Origin: JBDTCO01 sp039923495 | Lineage (GTDB): Bacteria; Myxococcota_A; Polyangia; Palsa-1104 | Direction of reading: 5' to 3' | Length of the DNA stretch: 6,770 bases | Assembly: GCA_039923495.1 (NCBI GenBank) | Contig: JBDTCO010000166.1 | Location: 1 to 6,770, forward strand | In this document: positions 1-6,567 of the stretch, one piece after another | Layout: the number at the start of each line of letters is the position of its first letter | Numbering within the stretch: position 1 is the stretch's first letter | Program-made: the position numbers and the translations under genes | The notes under the pieces: generated by a model | Database searches by the model: none | Told to the model about the DNA's origin: nothing | What the model saw: the letters and a program-made list of their open reading frames with translations, nothing else

Positions 1-41
1 CAGATGGCCGGACGCCATACCTGGCCTCAGCCCGCGGACAT

Positions 42-76
42 AAAAAAAGCCCCCCGACCCGTGAAGGTCGGAGGGC
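42..76 (-). terminator. Rho-independent terminator of the cysteine-rich lipoprotein gene
   Basis: Read on the minus strand, 76 down to 49 folds into a GC-rich stem of 11 pairs with one mismatch (53/72), closed by a six-base loop at 60-65. It is followed directly by a run of seven T (48 down to 42). It starts 26 nt after the lipoprotein stop codon. Stem, loop and U-tract are all seen directly; this is the clearest regulatory signal in the window. Confidence 0.93.
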
Positions 77-101
77 TTCGAAGCGCCGGGGCGCTACGTG
101 G

Positions 102-701
102 TTACTTGTCCTTGAGGCAGGCGTTGATGTACGCGCCGCACGCCGTCACGACGTTGCTCGACATGTTCGACGAGCAGTCGACGCTGGTCGGGTCGGCGCA
201 CGCGCCGCCCTGGAGAGCGGCTTCGGCAGCGACGACGCAGGTGATGCAAACGCCTTTGTTCGTGACCGGCGCGCCACCGATCTCGGTGAACATCGTGCCG
301 TCCGCGCTGACATCGCACTTGTAGCGCGTGGCGCCGTCACCCGAGGTGAACGTCGCCGTGCCGGTGATGCAGTACGTCTGGGCGCAACCAAGGGCCTGGT
401 CGTAGAGGCCGGGCTTGCTGGACGTGCCGAGGACGGTCGGCTTTGCCTCGGAGTCGCACTTCTTGGTGCAGGCGTCGTACGTGGGCTGGTCGGCCGACGA
501 GGTGGCGCAGTTCGAGTAGCAGTCGATGTACGCCGAGCAGGAGAGCAGGGTCGTCGAGAGGTCGCCCGTCGCGACCTTGGCCATGTCGCCCGAACCCATG
601 TCCGTCTTGATGTTGGTCTTGGTGGTGCTGCCGCCGCAACCGACGACGACGCCGCCGAGGAGCAGTGCAGAGGTTGCCAAAGCAAAGATCGTATTACGCA
701 T
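102..701 (-). CDS. Cysteine-rich secreted lipoprotein of unknown function
   Basis: The product is 199 aa. Residues 1-21 are a lipoprotein signal peptide: Arg2, a hydrophobic core, then the lipobox VVGC with the lipidated cysteine at 22. The residue after Cys22 is glycine, not aspartate, so inner-membrane retention is not expected and an outer-membrane or surface location is likely. The mature chain opens with a Thr/Gly/Ser linker and carries 14 further cysteines, an even number suited to disulfides. They are spaced Cx5Cx3Cx12Cx3C near residues 55-82, then Cx4C, Cx2C, and Cx6C at the C-terminus. The first and last clusters resemble each other (C-S-AYID and C-G-AYIN), hinting at an internal repeat. 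I chose the ATG at 701 over an upstream in-frame ATG at 830 because it has a perfect AGGAGG at the right distance and starts the signal peptide exactly. The gene is monocistronic, between its own promoter region and terminator. I do not recognise a domain, and function is unknown. Confidence 0.9.
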   Translation of the reverse strand: MRNTIFALATSALLLGGVVVGCGGSTTKTNIKTDMGSGDMAKVATGDLSTTLLSCSAYIDCYSNCATSSADQPTYDACTKKCDSEAKPTVLGTSSKPGLYDQALGCAQTYCITGTATFTSGDGATRYKCDVSADGTMFTEIGGAPVTNKGVCITCVVAAEAALQGGACADPTSVDCSSNMSSNVVTACGAYINACLKDK

Positions 702-710
702 GTTCAAAAG

Positions 711-716
711 CCTCCT
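711..716 (-). promoter_or_regulatory. Strong Shine-Dalgarno of the lipoprotein gene
   Basis: The minus strand reads AGGAGG, nine bases before the ATG at 701. This perfect match decides the start codon: the upstream ATG at 830 would place the signal peptide 43 residues inside the protein. It is the strongest ribosome binding site in the window and suggests abundant translation. Confidence 0.88.
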
Positions 717-747
717 GAAGAGTCGAGCCGGGTGGTGATGGGCCTTC

Positions 748-777
748 TTACTAGCGGGGTACAGCCCCGTAAAGCAA
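748..777 (-). promoter_or_regulatory. Possible sigma-70-like promoter of the lipoprotein gene
   Basis: On the minus strand TTGCTT (777-772) and TAGTAA (753-748) are separated by 18 bases, each matching three of six consensus positions. An A/T-rich stretch (plus-strand 776-784) lies just upstream, the only such patch in the intergenic region. A start near 741 would give a leader of about 40 nt before the ATG at 701. Position and AT content support it, but the hexamers are weak. Confidence 0.3.
755..769. promoter_or_regulatory. Short inverted repeat inside the putative promoter spacer
   Basis: CGGGG (755-759) and CCCCG (765-769) are perfect complementary arms around the five bases TACAG. The dyad falls between the proposed -35 and -10 of the lipoprotein gene, where a repressor or MerR-type activator could bind. 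Alternatively it is a chance GC dyad. No known operator consensus is recognised. Confidence 0.25.
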
Positions 778-784
778 AAAAATT

Positions 785-803
785 GCGTCACTCGCGAGTA
801 CGC
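785..803. promoter_or_regulatory. Palindrome in the divergent intergenic region, candidate operator
   Basis: ACTCGCGAGT (790-799) is a perfect 10-bp palindrome. It is flanked by GCGT (785-788) and ACGC (800-803), which also pair, with a single unpaired C at 789. The result is a nearly symmetrical 19-base site between the divergent lipoprotein and glycosyltransferase genes, 84 bases from one start and 105 from the other. The symmetry is seen directly; an operator role is inference. Confidence 0.35.
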
Positions 804-908
804 GACCTTCCACGGAATTGTGCGAGGCACGCCGCACAGCGGCTGTGACGGAGATCGCGTCGTTCGTCCTTTTGCGCGGCCGGCCTTTCTGCGTAGGATG
901 CCGCCTTC

Positions 909-3266
909 ATGGACGCCTCACCTCCGTCGCAGGGCGTGTTCGCCCGCCTGTTCTCGACGCCAGAACGGCAGCTCGCCTTCCTGGTGTGCGCGCTCGGCGC
1001 CATCCTCTACATCCCGTTCGCCGGTAACTACGGCATGTGGGACCCGTGGGAGACGCACTACGGCGAGGTCGCGCGCCAGATGCTCGACCGCAACGACTTC
1101 GTGAGCCAGTGGTGGCCGGGGTCGCCGACCGATCGCGCGGAGTTCTGGTCCAAGCCCGTCTTCACGTTCTGGCTGCTGGCGCTCGGCATGAAGCTGTTCG
1201 GTATCGACTGGCACCCGCACGCCGCCGCCGACGAGATGGTGACCAGCTGGCGTCCCGAGTGGGGCGCGCGCCTGCCCATGGTGTGCCTCGGCATCCTCGG
1301 CGCGTGGGCGATCTACGAGCTCGGTCGGCGCCTGGCCGGAAAGCGCGTCGGCCTCCTGTCGGCGATCATCCTGCTCACCTCCTCGCAGTGGGCGCTCATC
1401 TCCCGGCAGGCGATGACGGACATCCCGTTCGTCGTGCCGATGACCGTCGCGCTCGCGCTCGCCGGCCTCGCGCTCATCCCCGCCGAGAGCGAGCTCGAGC
1501 TGCCCCGCCGCAGCCGCCGGTTCGGCAAGCGCACGCTGTCGTACCCCGATGCGCCCGCCTTTCGCGTGCTCTGCTGGATGGCTGCCCTCCTCGTCGTGCC
1601 GCAGCTCATCCTCATCTCGATCCAGCTCACGCTCACGCTGCACTTCGGCTCGACGGCGGTGCGGCTCACCGGGCTCGTGCCGATGCTGCCGTACTGGGCG
1701 GCCCTCATCGGCGGGCTCTACTGGTGCACGCGCGCCACCAACAACCGCCAGCTCTACCTGTTCGCGGCCTACGTGCTGTGCGGCGTCGCGTCGCTGGCGA
1801 AGGGACCGGCGGGGCTCGCGATCCCCGCCATCGTGATGGTCGTGTACCTGCTCGTCACGGGGCGGCTCGCCGACATCTGGGAGAAGCTCGAGCTGCCGCG
1901 CGGCCTCTTACTGTACGCAGCGACGGCGTTGCCCTGGTACCACGCGATGCTCATCCGCCACGGCAAGCCATTTTGGAACGAGTTCATCGGCGACAACTAC
2001 GTGAATCGCGCGGCCGGTCGACACGGCGATCGCGGCACGTTCGAGTACTACCTTCAGTACATCGGCTACGGCATGTTCCCCTGGTCGGGCTTCGTCGCCG
2101 TTGGCAGCTTCTCGGCGTTCGGCGTCATGAAGGGTCGCGGCACGCGCGCGAAGCTGGCGACGTTCGCGGTGGTGTGGGCGCTCGTCGGCTGGGTCGTCGT
2201 GACACTCGTGAACACGAAGTTCCATCACTACATCCTGCCGGCGCTGCCGGGCCTGGCGATCCTCGCGGCGCTCGCGATCGACGAGCTCATCGAGCGCCCC
2301 ACGATCCTGCTGCGCGCCGGCATGCTCCTCGTCGGTGTCCCGGTGACGCTGCTGTGCGGTCGCGACCTCGCGGCCTACCCGGCGCGCCTCATCTGGATGT
2401 TCAACTACGACTACGTGAACATGCCGGGCACGGGGCGTCCGTGGCCGTTGCAGACCACGTACGGCGATCGCTACGAGTACGGCAACCAGATGCTCGTGCT
2501 CGCCGGCCTCGTGACCCTCGCGACGCTGCTCGTCGTGCTGTTCGCGCGGGCGAAGCCCGTCGTCGAGCAGTCGCTGCCGGTCGACGGCGGCATCGATGAA
2601 GAGTCGCCGTCTCACTCAATGCCCCCGGAAGCAGAGAGCGTGCACACGGGCCGCTGGATGCTCGGTCTCCTCGGCGTGCTCGTGCTGCTCGCGGTCGGCA
2701 TCGCCTGCGGCCCTGCGACCCCGCACGGCGCGGCGCCCGTCATCCCGCGCTGGCTGTGGCTCGCGCCGGTCGCGTGCATGCTGCCCATCGCGTGGGTCTT
2801 CGGCCGCAAGCTGTCGGAGTCGGCGCGGCCGGCGGTGCGCGGTGCGCTCGGCATGCTCGTGCTGCTTTCGGTGGTGTGGACGGGCTTCGTCATCGACAAG
2901 GTGCTCGTCGAGCTGTCGCCGCACTGGGCGCAGAAGCACGTCATCGGCGCGTACTACTCGCACCGCAAATCGCCCGACGAGAAGCTCATCGCGTGGCAGC
3001 TCTACTGGCGTGGCGAGAACTTCTACACGAAGAACGCCATCTACGATAACCCCGACGTCAACGAGCGCACGGCGTTCCTCGGCGACCACAACCTCGAGAA
3101 GATGCAGAAGTGGTTCGCGGCGCACCGGGGCAAGCGCGTGTTCTTCGTCGTGGAGCGCGCGCGCTACGAGTCCTTGCGCGGCACGCTGCCGCCGGAGTGC
3201 AAGAGCTCGCTCACCATCGTCGACGACACGAACAACAAGCTCTACCTCGCCGTCGCGCAGCTCTGA
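909..3266 (+). CDS. GT39/ArnT-like integral membrane glycosyltransferase
   Basis: The 785-aa product is a polytopic membrane protein of the ArnT/PMT type (glycosyltransferase family 39, PMT_2). These enzymes move a sugar from a polyprenyl-phosphate carrier to an acceptor on the periplasmic face. TM1 is at about 22-39, followed by the family's catalytic first loop: D45, E48 and Y51 in a WDPWETHYGEVAR motif, then K82 in SKPVFTFWLLALGMKLFG, equivalent to the EKPP lysine of ArnT. About ten further hydrophobic segments follow (123-138, 147-164, 172-191, 218-240, 255-273, 282-318, 331-345, 418-434, 441-459, 468-484, 528-546, 584-600, 614-631, 644-662). FWNEFIGDNYVNRAAGRHG (355-373) matches the conserved later periplasmic segment. 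Residues about 664-785 form a soluble C-terminal domain. The ATG at 909 is preceded only by a weak AGGA at 895-898. Donor and acceptor are unknown; without a lipid A or arn neighbour, arnT is not assigned. Confidence 0.88.
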   Translation: MDASPPSQGVFARLFSTPERQLAFLVCALGAILYIPFAGNYGMWDPWETHYGEVARQMLDRNDFVSQWWPGSPTDRAEFWSKPVFTFWLLALGMKLFGIDWHPHAAADEMVTSWRPEWGARLPMVCLGILGAWAIYELGRRLAGKRVGLLSAIILLTSSQWALISRQAMTDIPFVVPMTVALALAGLALIPAESELELPRRSRRFGKRTLSYPDAPAFRVLCWMAALLVVPQLILISIQLTLTLHFGSTAVRLTGLVPMLPYWAALIGGLYWCTRATNNRQLYLFAAYVLCGVASLAKGPAGLAIPAIVMVVYLLVTGRLADIWEKLELPRGLLLYAATALPWYHAMLIRHGKPFWNEFIGDNYVNRAAGRHGDRGTFEYYLQYIGYGMFPWSGFVAVGSFSAFGVMKGRGTRAKLATFAVVWALVGWVVVTLVNTKFHHYILPALPGLAILAALAIDELIERPTILLRAGMLLVGVPVTLLCGRDLAAYPARLIWMFNYDYVNMPGTGRPWPLQTTYGDRYEYGNQMLVLAGLVTLATLLVVLFARAKPVVEQSLPVDGGIDEESPSHSMPPEAESVHTGRWMLGLLGVLVLLAVGIACGPATPHGAAPVIPRWLWLAPVACMLPIAWVFGRKLSESARPAVRGALGMLVLLSVVWTGFVIDKVLVELSPHWAQKHVIGAYYSHRKSPDEKLIAWQLYWRGENFYTKNAIYDNPDVNERTAFLGDHNLEKMQKWFAAHRGKRVFFVVERARYESLRGTLPPECKSSLTIVDDTNNKLYLAVAQL

Positions 3267-3317
3267 GGCGCACCCGCCGCATGATCCGGCGCGACGAAGG
3301 GGACGCGTGTGTCCGGC
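3267..3317. other. Convergent intergenic gap with only a weak hairpin
   Basis: This 51-nt gap separates the stop codons of the glycosyltransferase (plus) and the TPR gene (minus). The only structure I see is a five-pair GC stem, CGCCG (3275-3279) with CGGCG (3287-3291), around a seven-base loop, without a T-run on either side. It could be a weak bidirectional terminator, or termination may be Rho-dependent. Confidence 0.3.
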
Positions 3318-4400
3318 CTACCGGTCGGGCCCCATCGTGATCGTCTCGATGACGAGCTGGGTGAGCTCGGTCGCGCGGATGACGATGAAGGCGAGCGCGC
3401 CGATCGCGACGACGGCTGCGAGCGCGATCGGCACGCTGCGTCGAGCGGTCTGCGCCGCGCCGGCGAGCCAGAGCAGGACGACGCTGCCGAGCGCGATGGT
3501 GCCGACCGCGACGACGATCGAGCGGTTCTGCGTGAGCGCGCCTACGGCGAACAGCGCCGCCACCGGGACGATGAAGCGCGCCTCGATGGGCGGCGGCCAC
3601 AGGGTGCGACGCGCGCGCCAGCCGACGATCGCGAGGTAGAGCGCGAGCCACGCGATCGCGCACCGGCCGATCGTGCGCAGCCGGTGCGCCCTGGCGAGCC
3701 CGGCTCGGCCATCGGTGGCCGCGAGCCGGGCGACCGGATCGTCGAGCGCAGAGAGCGCGTCGTAGAGCGTGCTCGCCGCGTCGAGCTTGCCGCGGCGGAG
3801 CTGGAGCTCGGCCTCCGCGCGGGTCGCTCGCCCGACGGCGGGACCGCTGCCCCGTCGAGCCGCCTCGTACTCGCGGACCGCTTCATCGAACGCGTGGTCC
3901 TCCTCGGCCGCGCGACCGAGCCACTCGTGCGCGCGCGCGTCGAGGTGGAGCCGCGCGTGCTCGGCGCAGAAGCGCGCGACCTCTGCGCGGGCCTGCCGCG
4001 ACGGAGGCCGCGGCGTCTCGTCGAGGAGCCGCGCGAACGCCCCGAGGCTCGCCACCTCCGCGCTGCTCGCGCCGTCGAGCTCACGGTCGAGCGCGGCGAT
4101 GCGCTCCCTGGCGCGCGGCGCGGTTCTGCTCCGCGCGTGCTTCCCGACGAGCGCGTTCCAGCACGCGAGCGCCGCCGCCGGATCGTACAGCCGGCTCTCG
4201 TACAGCCCCGCGGCCTCGGCGAGCGCGTCGGCCGCGAGCGCGTCGTCCGTCGACGTGTCCGCGTACCGGCGCAACGCGACCGCGGCCTCGGCGAGCTTGC
4301 CCTCTCCCTCGAGCGCGATCGCCGCCTCGAACGAGGCGCTGTCGTCCGCGCGCACCGCACCGGCGCTCGCGCACAGGAGCAGCGCGATCAGGATGCGCAC
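3318..4400 (-). CDS. Exported TPR-repeat protein with four C-terminal membrane segments
   Basis: The 360-aa product starts with a signal peptide (residues 1-18, likely cut after VRA before DD). Alanine-rich helical pairs follow at about 22-48, 54-88, 154-182 and 192-222, with TPR/Sel1-like spacing such as EGKLAEAAVALRRYA and FDEAVREYEAA. Residues about 244-261, 275-290, 294-315 and 323-342 are four hydrophobic segments, so the repeats should face the periplasm. TPR units usually scaffold protein complexes; no catalytic motif is visible. The start is GTG, and its G is the last base of the upstream gene's TAG stop (TAGTG). There is no Shine-Dalgarno, so translation probably depends on ribosomes finishing the astA-like gene. 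Cys10 sits inside the signal core but is not in a lipobox. The repeat assignment is by eye and no specific family is recognised. Confidence 0.82.
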   Translation of the reverse strand: MRILIALLLCASAGAVRADDSASFEAAIALEGEGKLAEAAVALRRYADTSTDDALAADALAEAAGLYESRLYDPAAALACWNALVGKHARSRTAPRARERIAALDRELDGASSAEVASLGAFARLLDETPRPPSRQARAEVARFCAEHARLHLDARAHEWLGRAAEEDHAFDEAVREYEAARRGSGPAVGRATRAEAELQLRRGKLDAASTLYDALSALDDPVARLAATDGRAGLARAHRLRTIGRCAIAWLALYLAIVGWRARRTLWPPPIEARFIVPVAALFAVGALTQNRSIVVAVGTIALGSVVLLWLAGAAQTARRSVPIALAAVVAIGALAFIVIRATELTQLVIETITMGPDR

Positions 4401-5425
4401 TAGATCGGGACGACGCCCACCGACTCGCCCGGCTCGACGTTGAGCAGCGTGCGGACGTCGGGGGGCAAGTGGATGAGGCTGCGGCCGTCGATGCGGAAGC
4501 GCCCCCCCGTGGCCTGGAAGTAGGGCGCGCTCGTGCGCTCGACGGCGACGAGGCCGAACGGACGACCCTCGTCGGCACCCGAGGTGGCGTCCTTCACCGT
4601 CGCGCGGATGCTCTCGCGCACGAGCGTGATGTCATCGGTGCGCGCGATGAAGTGCGGACCGCCATCGAACGGGTCGATGCGCTCGGCGTAGTGGAAGCCA
4701 ATGCGACGCAGCATCGCCTCGACGCCCTTGGTCTGCGGCCCGACCTGGCCGATGACGTCCTGCACCGCCTTCGGGAACAGCGACAGGTACAGCGGATCTT
4801 GCGGGAAGAGCGCGCGGATGAACTCCTTGTTCGTCTGCGAGAGGCGGTCGGCCTCCTGGTAGCTCATGCCGGTGAAGTGCCGACCGATGGCCTCCCACAC
4901 GAGCGAGGTGCCGTCGGGCTCGAGCGGCGGCATCAGCTCCGAGATGACCTCGTCGCGGAAGTCGCTGCGGTGCATCGCGATGTACAGGAAGCGCACGTAC
5001 GAGAGCCACTTGCCGAGCGCGACCGCGTGACGACGGTACTCGGGCAGGAGCACGAGGCCGCCGATCTCCGTCGGGCCGACGTAGTGGTAGCCGATGCGCA
5101 AGAGCCGGTGCGACTTGTGGATGTCGCGCGTCTCGGAGTAGCGCTCGTCCTCGAGCACGTCGAAGAAGATGTGTGGCGAGCGACGCGTGCCGTGCTGCGC
5201 GTGGATCATCGACGTGCCGATGATCCGCTTCTGCTCCACGTCCTCGAGCACGAAGAGCAGCTCGCGCTCGAACGGATCGATCGCGCCCGAGAACGACTTG
5301 AGCGAGTGCTGGATGATGCGCTCCAGCACGGTGCGATCGTTCGGCAGGTTCACCGAGTTCAGGTGCGCCGCGACGGCATGAAGGCCGTCGAGATCGTCGA
5401 GCATGGCGTCGCGAAGGAGGAACAT
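4400..5425 (-). CDS. astA-like: Arginine N-succinyltransferase (AstA/AruG) family protein
   Basis: The 341-aa length matches AstA (about 340 aa), a GNAT-fold enzyme that transfers succinyl from succinyl-CoA to L-arginine in the first step of the AST catabolic pathway. Similarity runs end to end: LLRDAMLDDLDGLHAVA aligns with the AstA N-terminus and supports the ATG at 5425; FVLEDVE (58-64); the acyl-CoA region around EIGGLVLLPEYRR (120-132); the segment 155-205 with DEVISEL and NKEFI; VQDVIGQVGPQT (221-232); and IDPFDGGPHF (250-259). Against AstA from memory, QVHPQT becomes QVGPQT, so the residue annotated as catalytic proton donor (His229 in E. coli) is Gly229 here. No astB, astC, astD or astE lies beside it. 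The start has no clear Shine-Dalgarno. The fold and family are secure; arginine as substrate is doubtful, and the protein could be a different N-acyltransferase. Confidence 0.87.
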   Translation of the reverse strand: MFLLRDAMLDDLDGLHAVAAHLNSVNLPNDRTVLERIIQHSLKSFSGAIDPFERELLFVLEDVEQKRIIGTSMIHAQHGTRRSPHIFFDVLEDERYSETRDIHKSHRLLRIGYHYVGPTEIGGLVLLPEYRRHAVALGKWLSYVRFLYIAMHRSDFRDEVISELMPPLEPDGTSLVWEAIGRHFTGMSYQEADRLSQTNKEFIRALFPQDPLYLSLFPKAVQDVIGQVGPQTKGVEAMLRRIGFHYAERIDPFDGGPHFIARTDDITLVRESIRATVKDATSGADEGRPFGLVAVERTSAPYFQATGGRFRIDGRSLIHLPPDVRTLLNVEPGESVGVVPI

Positions 5426-5432
5426 GGTCAGA

Positions 5433-5453
5433 GCACCGGAGCGAGCACGGTGC
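5433..5453. repeat. Inverted repeat just upstream of the astA-like start
   Basis: GCACCG (5433-5438) and CGGTGC (5448-5453) are perfect six-base arms around a nine-base loop, ending seven bases before the ATG at 5425. In the minus-strand transcript this hairpin would occupy the position of a ribosome binding site, which is otherwise absent. It could modulate initiation or be incidental. The rest of the 90-nt gap to the deacetylase stop (5454-5515) shows no promoter or terminator I can support. Confidence 0.3.
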
Positions 5454-5515
5454 CATTTGACGCTACAACGAGGCGTCGGACCCGAGCAAGGCGCGGTGCG
5501 TCAACGATGGGACAG

Positions 5516-6541
5516 TCACTGCCCCGCGTCGGGCGCCGGCAGCGTCGGTGCGGGCGTTCCGATGGCGTGGGCGATCGTCGTCATCGTGTCGACCGCGCCC
5601 TGGATCGCGGCGTTCATGATCGCATCGACGAGCGGGGTGGGCGTGCGGCGGTTCTCGAGGAGGTAGTCGTACGAGATGACCTTGATGGGCGGCTCGCCGG
5701 CCTTCACGCGGCGCTCGTTCTCCGCGTCGAGGTCGTCGAGGATCTTGGGCAGCGCAGCGATGGTGGCCGACTGCACGTCGTGCATCAGCAGGATCTGCCG
5801 TCCGTGCACGTTGCGGAACGAGGCCTTCACCGCCGCCTCGATCTTCCCCGCGTCCTTGAGCCGCCAGTCCTGCGGGTCGATGTCCCAGCCGATGGGGCGG
5901 ATGCCGAGCGCGGAAAGCGTCTTGGCCAGCGTAGGGCAGTGCGCACCGTACGGCGTCCGGAACAGATACGGCGGCTGGCCGAGCGCCTCGGCGATGAGCT
6001 TGCCGTTGCCCTCGACCTCGTCGACGATCTTGCTCTCGTTCGTCTTGTTGCAGAGGAACAGGTGGTGGATGGTGTGGTTGCCGACCATGTGACCGCGGCG
6101 AACCACCTCGCGCAAAAGCTCGCGCGACTTTTCCGCCGACGCGGACTTTCCCTGGAGGTGGGCGCCGCACACGAAAAACACGGCCTTGTAGCCGTGCTTG
6201 TCGAGCAGATCGAGGACCTTTGGCGTCTTGTCGAGCGCCGGGCCGTCGTCGAACGTGAGCAGGAGCTCAGGGCCTGTGCCCTCGGGCTTGGGCGAGTCGC
6301 CGCCCGTGCCGCCACCCTCGAAGCGCTGGTGATCGCGTGCGCCACCCGGCTTCGCCCCGGCGAGGGACTGTCCCAGCGGCCGGTGCTTCGCGTGGGGTGG
6401 CGGCCGACGGTGCGGACGCGCCCCTGCGTCGTGAGCAACCAGGCACAGCGCGATGCCAGACATCAGCGCCATGCCGGACAGCACGCCAACGCCGGACAGC
6501 ACGCCAACGGAAGAGAGCCAGGTTCCGAGGCGGCTGTACAC
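5516..6541 (-). CDS. Secreted CE4 polysaccharide deacetylase (NodB domain)
   Basis: The 341-aa product carries the complete carbohydrate esterase 4 motif set: TFDDGP (96-101; catalytic base Asp98, metal-binding Asp99), HTIHH (156-160; metal-binding His156 and His160), RTPYG (195-199), DIDPQDW (220-226) and LLMHD (251-255, His254). Such enzymes are metal-dependent and remove N- or O-acetyl groups from chitin-like polymers, peptidoglycan or exopolysaccharide. Residues about 7-37 are an export signal or anchor built partly from a VGVLSG repeat. Residues 40-90 are a basic, Pro/Gly-rich linker, the domain spans about 92-296, and 297-341 is an extra Ala/Thr/Pro-rich tail. The start is GTG at 6541 without a visible Shine-Dalgarno; ATGs at 6472 and 6463 are in-frame alternatives but would shorten the signal core. 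The protein probably acts in the periplasm or outside the cell. Fold and activity class are near certain; the substrate is unknown. Confidence 0.92.
   Translation of the reverse strand: MYSRLGTWLSSVGVLSGVGVLSGMALMSGIALCLVAHDAGARPHRRPPPHAKHRPLGQSLAGAKPGGARDHQRFEGGGTGGDSPKPEGTGPELLLTFDDGPALDKTPKVLDLLDKHGYKAVFFVCGAHLQGKSASAEKSRELLREVVRRGHMVGNHTIHHLFLCNKTNESKIVDEVEGNGKLIAEALGQPPYLFRTPYGAHCPTLAKTLSALGIRPIGWDIDPQDWRLKDAGKIEAAVKASFRNVHGRQILLMHDVQSATIAALPKILDDLDAENERRVKAGEPPIKVISYDYLLENRRTPTPLVDAIMNAAIQGAVDTMTTIAHAIGTPAPTLPAPDAGQ
6455..6508 (-). repeat. Three 18-bp tandem units encoding the deacetylase signal core
   Basis: Positions 6473-6490 and 6491-6508 are identical 18-mers (GCCGGACAGCACGCCAAC). 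The adjoining 6455-6472 is a diverged third unit that keeps 11 of 18 bases. Each encodes six residues: VGVLSG (12-17), VGVLSG (18-23) and MALMSG (24-29). The repeat length is in frame, so copy-number change would lengthen or shorten the hydrophobic segment by six residues without a frameshift. Confidence 0.85.
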
Positions 6542-6544
6542 GTT

Positions 6545-6563
6545 GCGGTGAGGCTAACACCGC
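6545..6563. repeat. Hairpin 1 of the ssb-deacetylase spacer, abutting the deacetylase start
   Basis: GCGGTG (6545-6550) and CACCGC (6558-6563) pair perfectly around a seven-base loop. The structure ends three bases upstream of the GTG start at 6541, where a Shine-Dalgarno would be expected and none is seen. If transcribed on the minus strand it could control initiation, or indicate that the true start is further downstream. Confidence 0.45.
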
Positions 6564-6567
6564 GTCG

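Noticed and set aside
1..41. ATGGC (4-8) and GCCAT (14-18) inverted repeat at the left edge
   Set aside because: Only five pairs without a T-run; at this base composition it is likely chance, and the neighbouring gene it might serve is outside the window. Nothing else is visible in 1-41.
702..830. N-terminal extension of the lipoprotein gene to an ATG at 830
   Set aside because: It would bury the lipoprotein signal peptide 43 residues into the protein and ignore the perfect AGGAGG before the ATG at 701.
872..899. Possible promoter TTGCGC (872-877) and TAGGAT (894-899) for the glycosyltransferase
   Set aside because: Spacer is 16 bases but the -35 matches only three of six, and the start would fall about three bases before the ATG, requiring a near-leaderless transcript. 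Too weak to list as a feature.
1037..2599. 520-codon plus-strand frame inside the glycosyltransferase gene
   Set aside because: Arg/Ala/His-rich shadow frame; the overlapping frame 909-3266 has the GT39 motifs and membrane segments.
3309..4403. 364-codon plus-strand open frame opposite the TPR gene
   Set aside because: The product is an Arg/Glu/Ala-rich string without signal, domain or plausible start context. The minus-strand frame has a signal peptide, helical repeats, membrane segments and an operon junction.
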